From Methylocystis sp. (GTDB lineage: Bacteria > Pseudomonadota > Alphaproteobacteria > Rhizobiales > Beijerinckiaceae), in NCBI GenBank assembly GCA_002929055.1, contig PERY01000007.1, positions 39,242 through 103,241 of the forward strand: a stretch of 64,000 nt of DNA, given 5' to 3'. A program made the position numbers and the translations under genes. Positions 63,654 through 64,000 of this stretch are shown here, piece by piece. Position 1 is the stretch's first letter. The number at the start of each line of letters is the position of its first letter. The notes beneath the pieces were generated by a model that ran no database searches, was not told the DNA's origin, and worked only from the letters and a program-made list of their open reading frames with translations.

Positions 63654-64000
63654 TTACGCAGCCGCGTCGGCGGCGGCGCCGGCGGCTTCGGCCGCGGCGG
63701 CGGCGCGCTCCTGGGCCTTCTTCTTGGGCTGGGCCTTCTGCGGATTGTTGCGGACCTCGCGGGTCATCACGCCGGCGGCGTCGAGGATGCGGGCGACGCG
63801 GTCGGTCGGCTGGGCGCCCTTGGCGATCCAGGCCTTGGCCTTCTCGGCGTCGAGGACGACGCGATCGGCGGCGTCCTTGGCCTTCAGCGGATCGAAGGTG
63901 CCGAGCTTCTCGATGTAGCGGCCGTCGCGCGGCGAGCGGGAGTCGGCGACGACGACGCGATAGAAGGGGCGCTTCTTGGCGCCGCCGCGGGCGAGACGAA
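63654..64000 (-). CDS. rpsP: 30S ribosomal protein S16, partial (5' end outside window)
   Basis: The minus strand reads [43 protein letters not shown], the near-complete S16 core, then an Ala/Lys-rich alphaproteobacterial tail to TAA at 63654. Only about five N-terminal residues lie outside the window. First gene of the rpsP-rimM-trmD group. Confidence 0.95.
   Translation of the reverse strand, partial: RLARGGAKKRPFYRVVVADSRSPRDGRYIEKLGTFDPLKAKDAADRVVLDAEKAKAWIAKGAQPTDRVARILDAAGVMTREVRNNPQKAQPKKKAQERAAAAAEAAGAAADAAA

Overview
This 64 kb window is high-GC chromosomal DNA with the gene content of an alphaproteobacterium in the Rhizobiales (Hyphomicrobiales). The evidence is the ccrM cell-cycle methyltransferase next to rnhB, a Rhizobiales-type homospermidine synthase, CcmC-CcmD-CcmG, and three key enzymes of the ethylmalonyl-CoA (EMC) pathway in one cluster. 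Carbon turnover through the EMC pathway together with glycogen storage would fit a serine-cycle methylotroph or methanotroph such as Methylocystis, Methylosinus or a relative. No methane or methanol oxidation gene is present, so that placement is inference. Almost all of the window is ordinary, densely packed chromosome. I see no tRNA, rRNA, CRISPR array, prophage or transposase.

Layout. 1-3.5 kb (minus): a partial NUDIX gene, phzF and two paralogous genes that each carry two SnoaL/NTF2-like domains. 3.6-9.1 kb (minus): the branched-chain amino acid genes ilvB-ilvN-ilvC, with a tandem-barrel outer membrane protein between ilvN and ilvC and a 16-codon leader peptide plus terminator (attenuator) ahead of ilvB. 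9.2-11.3 kb (minus): GST, TetR, YebC. 11.7-17.3 kb (plus): YidB-like protein, then a surface-sugar block (gmd, rmd-like, glycosyltransferase), a membrane protein and an outer membrane protein. 17.5-21.8 kb: a PfkB-family sugar/nucleoside kinase, FKBP, cation/proton antiporter, MFS exporter. 22.1-31.3 kb (plus): a complete glycogen operon glgB-glgC-glgA and a fused glgX-malQ. 31.3-35.6 kb (plus): envC-ctpA and ccmC-ccmD-ccmG. 35.6-38.7 kb: PilZ protein, TauE/SafE transporter, and a TetR gene divergent from pspA-yiaA with three palindromic operator candidates. 38.8-42.3 kb: a three-domain LplT-PlsC-Aas phospholipid repair protein. 42.3-42.9 kb: a DUF433/DUF5615 toxin-antitoxin pair whose toxin carries two frameshifts.

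42.9-51.4 kb: CHAD protein divergent from homospermidine synthase, a fatty-acyl-reductase-like protein, an NmrA-like SDR, a radical SAM protein, rnhB and ccrM. 51.4-60.4 kb: uppP with a decamer repeat upstream, a small HhH protein coupled to an OFA-type transporter, a BLUF blue-light sensor, and ethylmalonyl-CoA mutase divergent from crotonyl-CoA carboxylase/reductase and methylsuccinyl-CoA dehydrogenase. 60.7-64 kb: a small membrane protein, a host-attachment-like protein, and the rpsP-rimM-trmD ribosome/tRNA operon, which is interrupted by an inverted membrane-protein gene.

The observations most worth a second look are the ilvB attenuator, the double-SnoaL/PhzF/NUDIX cassette, the triple-palindrome promoter of the PspA locus, the decayed toxin gene, the BLUF sensor beside the EMC genes, the VNTR ahead of uppP and the gene inverted into rpsP-rimM-trmD.
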